DNA of 64,000 bases from Ignelater luminosus (GCA_011009095.1 VTPC01090027.1:1-64000), one strand, 5' to 3'; shown: positions 11,490-24,100, counted from the stretch's first letter. Numbers and translations: made by a program. Notes: a model not told the origin generated them from the letters alone.

Positions 11490-12515
11490 GATCATGCCTG
11501 GTTCATCCCAAACTGGAAAGCCTGCAGTCATTTAAGCTATTTTTCTTACATCACATGTATCATAGATAACAGGCAAAAACTGAAAGCTGCAGACTTTTAC
11601 TCCCCTACCTACCCTACGCCTTAATGGGCTTACCTACTAAAACTGCGGAGTATGTCAGAGTTTGTTTGAAAACGCCTGCAGTCGACTTGGAGCCTTAAAG
11701 TTCCAACTTCAAAAACGCAGAAGTAACGCGCTGAAAAGCCACATTACAACAGAAGTCGGCTAAAATCTGCAATAATTTATAAACAAAACAGTTTCAAGAA
11801 CTACCACAAGATTCCCCTGTAAGGTCTATTAGATCTTTCAACTGCTTTGACGTTACAAACGTTTCATCAAGACTTGTTGACTTCATTTCTAATTATGTTC
11901 ATTGTTGTGCCTAGAGCAGTCTTCTCTTAAATAATAATGCAATAATAATATTACATTTATTATCATGTGTACTGCTACACTGGTTTGCCTTCAGTAATCG
12001 GACTCAATGACTTTTAATCTTTTCTAAAGAAATGCTAATTTTCTTGTTCTCAGGATAGATTATAGTGCATTCAAGAAAATTAGTACATGTTGGTGGACCA
12101 TTTGACATTACATAATATAAAAATGGCGCCCAACGTGGGCTATGAAGTGCACATACACATACAAAGCAGCTAGTAAATATTTTATTATAGATCGTATTGG
12201 AATCTGCAAATAGTCCTTTACAATCTACATTGCAGGTTGTGTGTTTGACCAACAGAACCTCACTTTATCCAAAATAACCAAACAAAAGCAACTTCTAGCT
12301 AACATAACCTTGATTTAATTTGAGTTAAGTTACAAAAAGCAAGAAAACCATTGATCTAATTCACATACCTTGCCAATACTTCTAAGTAAAAAAGATAATT
12401 TTTTCTGTTTTGAAAACTAGTGCAAATACTTGGCAGGAGCATTTCTCGATAAAAATTAAATTTTCTTTTGCCATATAATCTTTTTTCTTAAGATGCACCA
12501 TTTCTGAGATACTGG
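11490..12515. other. AT-rich, no gene recognised
   Basis: No domain-bearing frame, tandem repeat or RNA gene is visible. The 82-residue minus-strand frame at 12004-12252 has no recognisable content. Confidence 0.5.
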
Positions 12516-12519
12516 GTGT

Positions 12520-12735
12520 CAAAGCCAAGTTCGAGAGGTCCGACAGGCCCGAGACGTCCGAACGGCTCCCGGGATCGTGCCCAATAGACCCGATAAAACC
12601 GATAAAACTGAACGACCCGACAGACCCGATAAAACCAATTAACCCGACAAGCCCGATTGTGTCGACAGGCCTAATAGTGAGGCCCGGTCGTACAGTAAAA
12701 AGGGCCGACCTAGAAACCCAGCTTGTACAGGCGTC
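12520..12735 (+). mobile_element. Interspersed element with GC-rich minisatellite core, short copy
   Basis: A run of GACCCGATAAAACC and GGCCCGA-type words ends in AAACCCAGCTTGTACAGG (about 12711-12732), resembling the right-end motif of the family (AAGCCTGGCCCGTGCAGG at 13590-13608). This may be a separate short copy or the left part of the larger copy that follows. Confidence 0.5.
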
Positions 12736-12739
12736 TGCG

Positions 12740-12975
12740 GTACAATATGGATCTTCTCCGTTTCAGTTCAGTATAAAACTAATGTTCGTCCCAGTCCGTA
12801 AAAAGATAATGCCCGTCTGACGCAGTAAAAAAAGTCCTCAATCTGGTGCAGTACGAAAATCCTCCTCTTCGGCTCAGTATGAGAATAATGATTGTCCGGG
12901 TGAATACGAAAATAACTCCTGTTGAAGTCAAGTTCAATTCAAAATAAGCCGTTCAAGTCAATGTGAAAAAGATCA
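12740..12975 (+). repeat. ~40-bp minisatellite (CAGTAnGAAAATAA words)
   Basis: About five to six imperfect units with the recurring word CAGTA(C/T)(G/A)A(A/G)AA, with CAGTATAAAAC, CAGTAAAAAA, CAGTACGAAAA and CAGTATGAGAA spaced roughly 35-45 bp apart. It sits between two blocks of the GC-rich minisatellite family and may be a second internal array of the same element. Confidence 0.5.
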
Positions 12976-12984
12976 GTACAGAAA

Positions 12985-13625
12985 GTTCAAAAGGTTTGAC
13001 GGCCCGAGAGATCAAAACGGCCCTTCAGACCCGAAAGGCCGAAAAGTTCAAAAGGTCCAACAGCCCAAAAGGCCCCAAAAGTGCGACAGATACGAGACGC
13101 CCGATGGACCGAGAAGTACAAAAGGCCCGAGAGATCAAAACGGCCCGATAGACCCGAAGGGCCAAAAAGTTTAAAAGGCTTAAACGGTCCGATAGACCCG
13201 AGACGTCCGAAGGGCCGAGAAGTAGAAAAAATCTGACGGCCTGAAAGATCAAAACAACCCCATAGACCCGAAGAGCCGAAAAGTATAAAAGACCCAAGCC
13301 GGCCCAAAGGCCGAGAAGTAGAAAAAGACTAACCGACGGCCCGAAAGATCAAAACGGCTCCATAAACCCAAAGGGCCGAATAGTCCAAAACGCCCGACAG
13401 CCCGACAAACAGCCGGAAAAGTCCGACCGACTCAATAAGCTTGATGACACGACAAGCCAGAACAGCCAAAGAAGCCCAAGCAGTCCGGTTAACTCGATCC
13501 AGGCCTGTAAAGCTTGATATGTTTTTAAGATAAGGCCCGAGCCGACCCGAACCCGGGTTTCGAGCCGGGCCGCATAAAGACCCTACTAAAAAGCCTGGCC
13601 CGTGCAGGTTTCTAATTGGGATGTC
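12985..13625 (+). mobile_element. Interspersed element with GC-rich minisatellite core, copy 2
   Basis: The core is an array of GACCCGAAGGGCCGAAAAG and GATCAAAACGGCCC words. GATCAAAAC recurs near 13011, 13132, 13248 and 13347, a longer period of ~100-120 with shorter sub-words inside. The right edge around 13585-13620 (AAGCCTGGCCCGTGCAGG, then TTCTAATTGGG) matches the right edge of the 62.6-63.0 kb copy (AAGCCCAATCCGTGCAGG, then CTTCTAGTCGGG). Open frames of 62-106 residues on both strands here come from the array and are not genes. Confidence 0.65.
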
Positions 13626-14439
13626 TTTTGACAAGAAAAAAAAACGTTAAAATCCTTTAATTTAATAATGTTGTAAGCACAAACAGCATTATCTGCAGGA
13701 GTAAGTAGGATCTCAGTCTAGAGATTGAAGAAAAATGAAATTACAAGCGTTGGCCCCTCCGTTCGCCAGATTTGACACTCATGGATTTTTACGTGTGGGG
13801 CTAGGTAAAAGATTTAGTGTATCTTAATACATACAATAATGTCGGAAAACTATAGTAAAGAGTTCTCAAAGTTTTTTTTTTTTTGGAAAGACATTTAAGA
13901 AAATGTTTCTATTTAGTATGGTCAAGCGAATAAGAAAATGCACTCACCTCGAACATTTGCTAAAAATGAAGTGAATTGTTTCAAATTGAGTTTCTTTATA
14001 TTTTTACAATTGTATTACTAACGTTGTTATTGTTTTGCATTTATTTTTAAGTTTAGTATATAAACAAGTTTATCTGTTGTTTGTTTTTTCAGTTCATAAG
14101 TCTTTAAATGGAATTATTATTTGTGATTATCTTGAATGCAACCAATACTGAAATTATGGACCTTTATACTTTTATTACAATTATCTGAAACTTCTGTTTT
14201 ATTTTATTTTTAATTTTTTTGTGTTGCATCTAGCAAGCTATGACTATAAATTTTTGTGTATTTGCTTTATTATCTAGATGAAGTACTTGCAATGTCAAAT
14301 TTCCTTGAAAGTTGCTGTCTAACTAAAAAACCCGTTAAATAAGTAGTCATGCCATGAAAGAGTTGTTTTTGTTTCCTCAATTGTTTCCTAACAAATGCAA
14401 TCTACTTAACGAAAATCTACGTTTATCATATGTTTAACG
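13626..14439. other. AT-rich, T-run rich, no gene recognised
   Basis: No coding signal is visible. If the fold-back element at 14440-14881 had an intact left end it would lie in this stretch, but I find no CAGTGTGTCC-like start. Confidence 0.5.
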
Positions 14440-14881
14440 TCATGATAAGTCATAATTTCGTAAAACAAATGAATAACTATGTCAAACCTTATATCACTGA
14501 AAAGCACTAAAAACGAACTATCCAATAATATGAAAATCAAGTAGGCGTTTCATTTAATAAAGTTTACGTTTACGCCCCAGCGCTGTAGTAAAACAAAAAC
14601 GATCGCGAAAATATCTTTTTTGTATTCCGGAGTAAATTCTGTAACACTCCTTTTTAGCCGTTCTTTTCTATCATTGCTCGCTTCCGAGATATTTCACTTT
14701 TAAGAAAATGGGATATTTTTGTTTTCAGTGAATATCTAACATAGCTGTGGATTTTTTTGAAAAAACAAAAACAGCAATAAATCAATCTCCAAATTAGGCA
14801 ACTTTTTCCTAATTTAATTGACCTTGTATCTCTTACTGTTTTCGAGATCCTATTGGTGGCCTACGAATTTGGGACACACTG
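14440..14881. mobile_element. Fold-back miniature element, diverged copy lacking its left half
   Basis: The segment aligns with 1239-1655 over its length: GTAAAACAAA, TATGTCAAACC, ATCACTGAAAAGCA, CAAGTAGGCGTT, GGAGTAAATTCT and GAGATATTTCACTT occur in the same order. It ends GGGACACACTG at 14881, followed by TA. By eye it is clearly more diverged than the two arms of the 762-1655 copy are from each other. The left half is missing or unrecognisable. Confidence 0.75.
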
Positions 14882-14926
14882 TATAGTGAAAATAGTTTAT
14901 CATTGAGGCAGTTAGCGAAGTCGTAG

Positions 14927-15377
14927 ATGGTAATTAGAAAATTCTGTGAACGTAATATTCTTGAAGATATGCCAAAATCTGAAAGAAAAAAGGTTTCTGC
15001 CAATCCTAAGGTTGATGAAAAGATTGTATCATTACTTAAGAACAATTGCACAATGTCAACAAGAGAAACTGCACAAAGAGTAAACGTAAGTCGTAAGTGT
15101 TTCAACTGTACAAAGCCTAATAGAAGATCTATAAAAAACAGAAGAAATTCTCGTATGGCAAGCAATTTGCTCTTGTGGGAAAAGATTGAATGTATTTTTT
15201 ACAAAAGGTACCATAAACGCTGCAACATATTGCAGTGAATGCCTTCAAAAACGATTATTCTGGATGTATGACTAACATGAACTTTCTTCAGTTTCTAATA
15301 ATGTGACGGAGATGGATGTGCAAAACTTAATGAGAGATCTTCGCAGAAAGGTAAGAAATCTTTTTAGAAACTTGTAA
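14927..15377 (+). pseudogene. Collapsed Tc1-like transposase
   Basis: Three separate transposase blocks survive within 450 bp. The first open frame (14927-15238) contains NPKVDEKIVSLLKNNC then MSTRETAQRVNVSRKCF, a helix-turn-helix of the type that binds terminal repeats in the IS630-Tc1-mariner superfamily. In another frame from 15207 comes GTINAATYCSECLQKRLFW, matching the GTINAxxYxxxCLQKRLLPF motif found between the first and second catalytic aspartates. From about 15309 TEMDVQNLMRDLRRKVRNLF matches the extreme C-terminus, ending at TAA 15375-15377. The catalytic residues themselves are gone with the deletions; a complete protein would be roughly 340 residues. It begins 45 bp past the right end of a fold-back element whose TA duplication also marks it as Tc1/mariner type. 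Confidence 0.7.
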
Positions 15378-16078
15378 TTTAGGTGTAAAATTAGCGTTTT
15401 CTACATATCATTACAATGTATAATCCGTTTAATAAAATGTTCAGTTTTCCGTTTTTTATGACTTGATCCTAAATCATCTTAGAAACGCACCCCTTTAAGA
15501 GCTGGGTAAGTTTGTTATTTTTTATAGCTATGAATTATTCTTGTGGTATAATTTCGTGGAATTAGGATTTTTGCTTTTCTGCTCTGTTAAGGTGGAAAAA
15601 TCCAAATTATTAAATAAACAAGGTGATTCCCAAGATTTCATCTTCAAAAACAATAGATATGAACAGAGACTGCGATGCATAATGCATAATTCTGCTAGAA
15701 TCGTAGAAAAACTCTAGATAAGTCTATAAAGCTGACCATTTTTATTGGAAATATTAGAAAATGCTTTGTCTAAAATTTTATCTACAGAACATACAAATTG
15801 GTTAACAGTAGATTTGGAAATTTCAGAATATAAAAAGAAATTCGCTACTTATCTTAATTTAATTCGGTTCATCTCTGATATTTCATATCTTCACCAAAAA
15901 TATTTGAACAATTAAATCAATGGGTCTAGACGGAACAAATAAAGAAAATGAAGACGAGACAATAAAAATGTTCGCATTCCTAATCCAATTACTTTCTGCT
16001 ATTTTACACAAAATAGTTAATAAAAAAGTCACACAGAATTGTAGAAATTTTCTGTAAAAGTAATAAAGGTTGTTGTAG
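15378..16078. other. AT-rich, no gene recognised
   Basis: No domain, tandem repeat or RNA gene is visible. Confidence 0.5.
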
Positions 16079-16400
16079 GAGAGGACGCGGCAGCATTCAG
16101 TGTGTTATGTTGCGTTGCGAGGTCAGGCTAGACTCCCAGAGCTTTTGGTCCCATGCGGGTGAGTTGTCTTCATCAGCTTGTCTGCTGCATTAGCGGCTCC
16201 GAGGATATCGCACTCCTCTGTGTTCCGCGTACAACATCCCTCTTTCCCATGCCATTCCATCTCCATTTACGGAGACACTCGCGCAGAGGGACAAATCGAA
16301 CATTACGAGAATGATAGGGTACGGACACGCAAATGTGTAGTTACAGCCGTAGACATCAGTCCCCATCGTCGTCTACACTAACGCATCTCTTGACACTGAT
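16079..16400 (+). other. GC-raised unique island with possible small exon
   Basis: This ~320-bp island stands out from AT-rich DNA on both sides and is not in any repeat I could identify. An 80-nt segment 16079-16158 is bounded by TTGTTGTAG on the left and GTGAGT on the right (16159-16164, a strong splice-donor match). It is open in two frames. The left site has a poor pyrimidine tract. A 67-residue frame follows at 16178-16381. I recognise no protein. It could be a UTR exon, a regulatory element or an old transposon scrap. Confidence 0.25.
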
Positions 16401-17325
16401 ACAGGTAGACTTTAACGCCGCAAAACCCTAATATTCGAGAGAAAGATCATCTAGATGAATGTTGATGGCCAACAGAACTTAACGGCTACATGTTAAGATA
16501 AACTTTTAGCTGAATCCATAACTTTGATGAAATTTTAACGCAACACAACGTTAATGCGACAGAAGAGAAAAAAGAAATTCAATTTTCGAAACAACTATTA
16601 TTACTTTTTCTGGATATTTCTAAATGTCCTGAAATTCTTTAAATCTTCCTCTGGAGTGTCATTAGAATCTTTTTTCTGTTTTAATAGCTAATGCCTTTAT
16701 TGTTATTATCGTGTAAAGCTAATACACTTCATTTCTATTATTATCTCAATTTTGTAAGTGAGATACTAAATCTTGATACTCTTTCCAATTTAGTCATTTG
16801 CCATTTTATTTTGTCATCAATACAAAAACTAGTTGCATAACGTCTTAGTCGATTAGTACTTACAGAGGGCTATTCTAAAGCAATCAGTTTATTAAAAATT
16901 ATTTTGAACAATCGAATTCCATAACAATCTAGTTAATTCAAAATAACGGACAAAATTAAACGAACAGGACAGTCAATAATTCAGAGGTGCAGAAAAAGTT
17001 TTATTGGTACAATTATGGGTAATTCAAACTTTGAACAGCCAGCCGTGTTAATATCTAAGGTAATTAGTTCCATTTCTGATATATTTTGTTAATAGCATAC
17101 AGTCAGTACAAATAATGAATTTCTCTGAACGCTTCCAGTGCAGCATCTCTCAATCATTTGCAAATTATGGGAAATCAAAGATCGCCTTGGAGTCTTACAT
17201 GAGTCTATTTTGAAACCTGACCTGGTCTGACTTGACTGATATAAACTTGATACCGTTCTTAAAAACTGATTTACATTTCTGTAAAGCGCTAAGTTCTCAA
17301 CAGTGATTTGCACAAATTTAATTCT
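16401..17325. other. AT-rich, no gene recognised
   Basis: No coding signal is visible. The minus-strand frame 17089-17376 overlaps the start of the ~163-bp satellite and has no recognisable content. Confidence 0.5.
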
Positions 17326-17329
17326 TGAC

Positions 17330-18835
17330 TGAAAGCAGGAGCGCTGTATGCAGGAGTTACTGTCTGTTGCATTCACAGTATCGTAGATGAATTTTCACAA
17401 TTTTCATCAGTCTCACTTCGAATCTACATTTTACAAACCAAGCAACCAAAATTCTAAAATCGAACCAGGCCCGAAGGGCCTAACTCGAAGAGCCAGCAAT
17501 AAAAGTCCTGCATCCAGAAGTTACTATATGGTGCATCTACACAGTCATGGATGAATTTTTACAGTTTGCATCAGTCTCATGTCGAATCTACATTTTACAT
17601 TTCATGTGACTAAAATCTCAGAATCTAACCAGGCCTGAAGGGCCTAAATCAAAGAGCCAGCAGTAGGAGTGCTGAATGCAGAAGTTACTATCTGCTGAAT
17701 CAACTCTATCATGCATGAATTTCCACGATTTTTATCAGTCCCATGTGGAATCTACATTTTACTCCCCAGGCGGCCGATATTTCAGAATCTAATCAGGTCC
17801 GAAGAGCCTAAATCAAATAGCAAACAGTAGGAGTAATGTACCCAGGAGTTATCATACGTTGTACCAACACCGTCATGAATGAATTTGCACGATTTGTATC
17901 AGTCTCAAATCGAATACACGTTTTATATCCCATGTGACCGAAATCCCAGAATCTAACTAGGTCCGAAGAGCCTAAATCGAATAGCCAGCAGTTGGAGCGA
18001 TGTACCCAGGAGTTATCATATGTTGTATTCACACCACCATGGATGAATCTTCACGATTTGTATCAGTGTCATGCCGAATATACATTTTGCATCCCAAGCG
18101 ACCGATATCTTAGAATCCAAACAGGGTCAGAGGGCCTAAATCAAAGAGCCAACAGTAGGAGCGCTGTATGCAGGAGTTACTGTATGTTGCATCCATGACG
18201 TGATGAATAAATCTTTACGATTTGTATCAGTCTCATGTCTTTTTGTTTTAGATTTTATACCCCATGTGGCCGAAAATCCAAAATGTCACCCGCCCCGAAG
18301 GAGCCCTGTATATAGGTGTTACCGTATGTTGCATTCACACAGTCACGTATGAATTTTCATGATTTTCATGTCTTATGTCGAATCTACGTTTTACACCTAA
18401 AGCGGCCGAAATCCCATAATCTAACTAGGTCCGAAGGGCCTAATGGAAGAGCCAGTGGTGGAATCGCTGTATCCAGGGGTCGCAGTATGTTACATCCACA
18501 CCGTAATGGATAAATTTTCACGATTTTTATTAGTTTCATGTGGAATCTACAGTTTACACACCATGTGGCCAAAATCCCAGAATCTAACCAGGCCCAAAGA
18601 ACCGAAATCGAATAATCATCAGTAGAAGCGCTATCTGTTGCATCCACACCGCCATGGATGAATTTTCACGATTTATATCAATCTCATGTCGAATATACAT
18701 TTTACATCCCATGTGACGGAAATTTTAGAATCTAACCGGGTCCGAAGGACCTAAATCGAAAAGCCAACAGTAAGAGAGTTGTATTCAGGAGTTACTCTAA
18801 TGTAGAATCAACACCATCATGATTAAAACCAATCC
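17330..18835. repeat. ~163-bp satellite array carrying a GC hairpin per unit
   Basis: About nine units. The marker GATGAATTTTCAC or close variants recur near 17387, 17550, 17713, 17878, 18042, 18206, 18349, 18510 and 18657, spaced 143-164 bp. Each unit also has TCATGTCGAATCTACATTTTAC and a CAGGAGTTACT block. Most units carry AGGCCCGAAGGGCCT or a variant (perfect at 17467-17481), a six-base-pair inverted repeat around a GAA loop. Five open frames of 60-87 residues across the array (for example 17808-18032 and 18384-18647) are by-products of the repeat. Confidence 0.9.
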
Positions 18836-21800
18836 ATTAGCTTTTGTCAGTGGGATTGGCAATTAGATTTTCAGATTATATCGAAATTCGTCTAAGTGGT
18901 TTCGTTCCAGTTGGGTAAATATCTACAAATATTGTGGAATCAGTTTTCTAGCTTTCAAGATCTTGCCGCTAGAGGTCATGCAAAAGTAGACAAAATAATT
19001 TTTCTTTCTCAATAATGGAAAGAAATAGGAGAATTGCCTTTGTAGATTTCGAAAGAGGAGCCGACACGACGGAAAAAGAATCTTCAAAAACGAAAAATCC
19101 CAGAAACATAGCAGTTTTACGGGTCGCTAGGAAATTCGAGAATGCGAGCCTTAAAGAAACCTAATTGTAGAACGTATGAGCGGGGTGTCGTTTGCCTTTG
19201 TGTAAAGGTATTTTAGAAAATCGAATTTTGGCCAACTTTGAAGGTCACCGTAGAGAGTTGTAATAATTGTGTTCGTTTTCAAAAACACTCTGAATTTCCG
19301 GATAGCTTGGATCATCAGCTGCAAGAGAACTAAAGATAAAACAGTGTTAAAAAAGTATGTTGGTTGTAATGTTATTTTAAAATTCGCACTAAATCCGCCC
19401 CTGTTTTTCAATTTCGTTCGGATATTTGTTTTCTTGACGCGCAATATTTAAATTGTTTCATTAAACGAATGTTTGTTATAATGTTATTTCAAAGAATTAA
19501 TATTTTTGTGGTCTCGACACCTAGACTCCAGTAGACGTGTCTTTCGTTGATTTCCAATATCAAATGCCCAGAATCATTAGTTGCAATATTGCAGTCACAC
19601 AGTCTCGGGGAAGTCAAATTTAAACTAGCGAATCTACAAGTAAAATTTTCCATTGTCGCATAAAGAGTATTAATGTCTTAACCTGTTAGGGTGTATATCT
19701 GACTTTTTAACCCCACTTCCGTAAGTACGAACTGCGTATCAAAAAAACGCAGAGGTTAGGCATTACGTGGATAGCAGTTGACTTGAATCAACGTGTGGTA
19801 ATTTTCGACGTTTACCTCTACATCCCCTAATTGGATTCAAACCAAATTAAGTGAAGCGACCCTCTTAGAAAAAAAAGAGATCGGACTGGAGAAATCGTAA
19901 TTTCTTTGTGTCAGAGACGCGCAATAGTCGCGGAAGAAAGTGGTTTGTTTGCCAACAGCAAGGCTTATAAATTTCGTTATCGTGGGGAATGTATAACCCA
20001 AATATAATTACGCTGGTGTCCTCCAGGAAGCAGAAATTGTAGAGGGTAGGAACGCAACCATTTTGGCCCCGTTGGTGTAGCATCTGTGTGTATACTACAT
20101 TTTGGAAGCTCCGCAGAATTTTAATAGTGCTTGAGACTCAGTGATTTTCGTTTATAAAATTGTGTGTAAACGCCTGGATTTTGTTCTTATGTTTTTTTTG
20201 CGATTAACGTAAAATAAGTGGTTGTTCTTCGAAATTAAAGTTTTCTCAATTATTGGATCTAGCTGCCTTTCGTCGGAAAACAGAGGTCTGCACATACCTT
20301 CTGGAAGAAAGAATTCCTATGAGTAAGAAAAAAAACCTGCTATGTTTTATTATATGAATTTTAATGTTTAAAGACTAGGAGAACGTCGAACTTTGTGAAA
20401 TATTTTATACGAAAACTTTGCTTAGACAGGATCAGTTTCGTATTGTTCTATTGAATCATAATTTTTTTAAGTAACTTTTTTTAACTAATTTGTAACAGGA
20501 ACGTTCCCAGGTAATTTTAGCTGGTGTTTGATACATTGTTGCAACAAAATTACTAACTTGGCAATCATTTCTTTGTTCTTAAATGTAATGTTCAGTTGTC
20601 AATATTTAACAATTTATGGTCAAGTTTACCTTAGTCGGGTTAATTAATATTTGAATTTTGATCTTTTGTGTTCTATTTTAAAATTTTAACGTAACAGAAT
20701 CATTTCGCTTTGTTTATTGTAATAATTTGTTTTTCTTATAGTTTGTTTCTGTTTTTTTATTATTTTATCAACTCTGTTCTCCAAACAGAAATTAATTTAT
20801 GTCTCTTATTGATATTCTTTTGTAGTGTTATTTTGTTATTGTTTTTGTATTTTTGTTTGTGTGTGTTTGACTCATTTTTTTAATTATCATTATTGTTTTA
20901 ATAAATGTAAGTAAGGTCGACTTCTTAAATTTTTATTTTTGTAAGTGGATCTCTGGTCCAGGCGAAGTAGCTTAATTTCATTATTTTGTTCTTTTGGCTA
21001 TCAAAAAGCACGTAGTGTATATTCCAAATTTCAATTATAGACTAGATATCTTTGCTCAAGAGAGAAGTAAATATTGAATTGGCATTTCTCTCTTGTATCG
21101 TTTTAAAAGAAGGAAGTCTTCAGAGGACTTCCTTAGCAAAATTAAGTAAGACAAATCAAGTGCTTATACAGTGTTTAGTTTGTGTATTGAGTCTCATTGG
21201 TGAAACGTCAGAGCGAGTTTTAATAGAGCTTCCACGAGGTAAGTTACACACAGGGCGAGGTTTCGTAAGAAGCCTATATACAGGGCGTCGGATTCACGAG
21301 TAGTCGCGTGACCGACCATCAGAACCCTTCCGTCTACGACTGCTGGCGCCCTCTTTTATGACCATCTATTAGTTTAATAAGAGTTTTGGAAAACGGTGAG
21401 CTTCTCTTTGTGAGAGATTAGCCAAGTTTATTTGAGAATCCACCCCATCTGCGGCATGAGCTACGGGATTTAACATCTACCATTGGTCTGGACGGGACTT
21501 GTGCATACCTTTGAGCACTGACCCGTTACATGGTTTATCGCTTTGTGATTCTGTTTCGTTGACTACGAAAATAATGTAGTTCAGTGATAACCATACAGAA
21601 AAATTCATTTTAATATCGCACATTGTCTTCGAGATACTGAAGAAATCAGAAAATTCTACTATTTAACTTTAACTATGCAAGAAAATCGAATTTTACTCGA
21701 AAATGACGCATTCTATAAGAATCACAGGTAATGATTATCTCTCATCAGATTGATCACGAAACATCAAGAAATCTCTTGGTTGGATGATGAGTTTAGCACT

Positions 21801-24100
21801 AAAAAGCCTTTGTTCTATTTTAGTTTCTAACTAAACATTGTCTTGTAACACGATCATTTTGATAATTTGTAAAATAGCATCTGCGAGAGTAGATTTAAGA
21901 CCCTGTCTTGTTTCGGTGAACGAATCTTGGTATGTAACAGCATTGAAAAACATTGTTATATCAAATTTACCTTTTTCATCTTAGAAAGTGTTGGGTATCC
22001 TTCGATTGTATTTTATAAATACATTTGTAGGTACACAATACTGCACAATAAATACATCTAAAACTATAATTAAATATTCGAATTAACACTTATATTGCTT
22101 GCTTGGCAGTTTGTCTATATTCTAAATATTTAATTCTGTAAAATCTATTTTCTCAATGTGGTAATGATTTTCTGCTTTTATATTAATAAAAGAATTCATT
22201 TACGTAACAGCGAAGCCTATCTTGTTTGAAAAAATTGAAAATGAGCACAATCTGTCGTAAATCAGTCCAATTCCCTAGCTCCTGATCAGAAAGTTAAAAA
22301 AATCAAAAGGTGAGAAAGTCGCTAAGCAGCAGAAGAGTACATATAGAGATGATGTGACAAGGCCAAAGGCAACAACAACAAGGACATTTCTAACAGATAG
22401 GGTGTATGCAAGACAAGAATTGTGGAAGAGAAGAGGAAAAATTAAAGGGAAGCAGCAAAATGAAATTTATATGCAAATCTTAAGATTCGTTCAATTATTA
22501 AATCACTGAATGCACTTTTAACAGTATTGTTAAGAAAATTTCCTCTCGAATAATCAAATTGCAGAAATCTTTTTCCTTATAAACTCGTAATACGTATAAT
22601 AAAATTACGTCTTGACTATTTTCATCGTCGTCAAATGAGAAAAATCATTCCGGATATTTTCTAACAACTGAATGCTCTCACTCACTTCTTTAAAGATCCG
22701 CTGCTTGTTAAATATTATATTTAATACTGCATCTGAGTGAATATGAAAACTTTTTAATGGGCTATTCTGTAATGATTAAAATCGAAAAGTATATACGTAG
22801 GTACACGACACGGGATACATTTTCTTCTCCTCCCTTCATAAAAATAATTATCATTTCTTGCGATAGAATTCTCTCCTAATCGTTTTGTAAATTCGAAAAT
22901 GGAAATCATGACGTGTACAATAAAAAGGTTTAGTAATTTTCATTCTCCAAACAAAAGCTCAGGGGGGATTGTGTAAGTATTGAAAAGACTGTAAATGCAC
23001 GTGTTGACTCTGAAAATAATCGAAAGCTATTAATTCTGACAGTCAATAGCTATCTGCTTTCAGGGAATAATGAGGAAGTCGCGTGCTACAGGTGTTGGGT
23101 GTAATGACGCCGTCAAGCATTTAGACGTTTTTTACCGGCTTTTTTAATGCCCCCCGCAATCGATAGGTGCATTACACCAAAGGAAAAAAAGGGCAAACAT
23201 TCCTTTAGAAGAACACATTAATTTAAAAGCTACTGGTCTGTTTTTTCTTCGGTTTGCTTTTTAACTAACAAATAAATGTTGGCTTATGAATAGAACACCC
23301 ATTTTAAATTGCTGTCATAGATAAGAGAACATAATGAATGAGTAGATTACTAATAAAAACGATACCATCAGGTTGTATTTAGATAGGGTAAAACAGGTTT
23401 ATCAAAAAACTAAAAGCGATAAATTAACTCCTGTAAAAGTGCAAGAATTTATTGCAAAAGTTATATGTATTGTTAATTCGATACACCGATTAGTAATGTC
23501 GGATTAATAATTTGTTGATTATTTAGTGTCTTCGAGTGTTTCAAGTAGATTCCCAGCGTTTTTCCTAGAATATTCAAACATATAACAATTGTGAAAATTC
23601 CATCTGTAAGTTGCTAAGTACAATAAAAGCTTGTAAATAGTGGCACGAATTATCTAAATTAAGGCAGGAGCAATAACATGCAAATTGCTACAGGCGTCGC
23701 GGTGACTAGGCCTTAAACTGACAGTAAACGCACCAAGCACTACCCTGTTTACCATATGAAGATGCCTTAAGATTTTCTGCTCTGAATACCACAGGTTCTA
23801 AATACGCCAACCGTTAATAAGACGTTTGTTGTGTAATCTCACGGGAGTGCTGTATGTGAGAACACCGCGAGGGTAGTGTTCAGGAGGTTAGAAAGGAGGG
23901 ATCTTGCTCCGGATCGATCTTTTGAAATCTGATGTATCTTTAGGATATAGCTACCTGAGGGATACAAATTTTGGGGTTATTTAGGATTAATCCTGCGCGA
24001 AGTGCAGTTCAAAACATTCAAAGCAAGGAGACCTAGATGAGAAATTGAAATCTAACGTTGAGGCAAGCGAGCAAGCAATTCAATGTTAATTGTTCTAATG
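18836..24100. other. Long AT-rich region without recognised genes
   Basis: Mostly featureless. A short frame at 19015-19164 begins MERNRRIAFVDFERGADT, faintly like the FxDFEKAFDxV block of reverse transcriptases, but nothing around it supports that. 20700-20930 is very T-rich. A GC-raised patch lies at 21200-21540, with no gene recognised. A patch at 23080-23170 (ACCGGC, CCCCCCGCAATCGATAGG) is unusually GC-rich for the area and unassigned. Confidence 0.45.

Noticed and set aside
19015..19164. Frame with FVDFERGADT resembling RT block 3
   Set aside because: The key phenylalanine-aspartate pair is altered and no flanking RT blocks exist.
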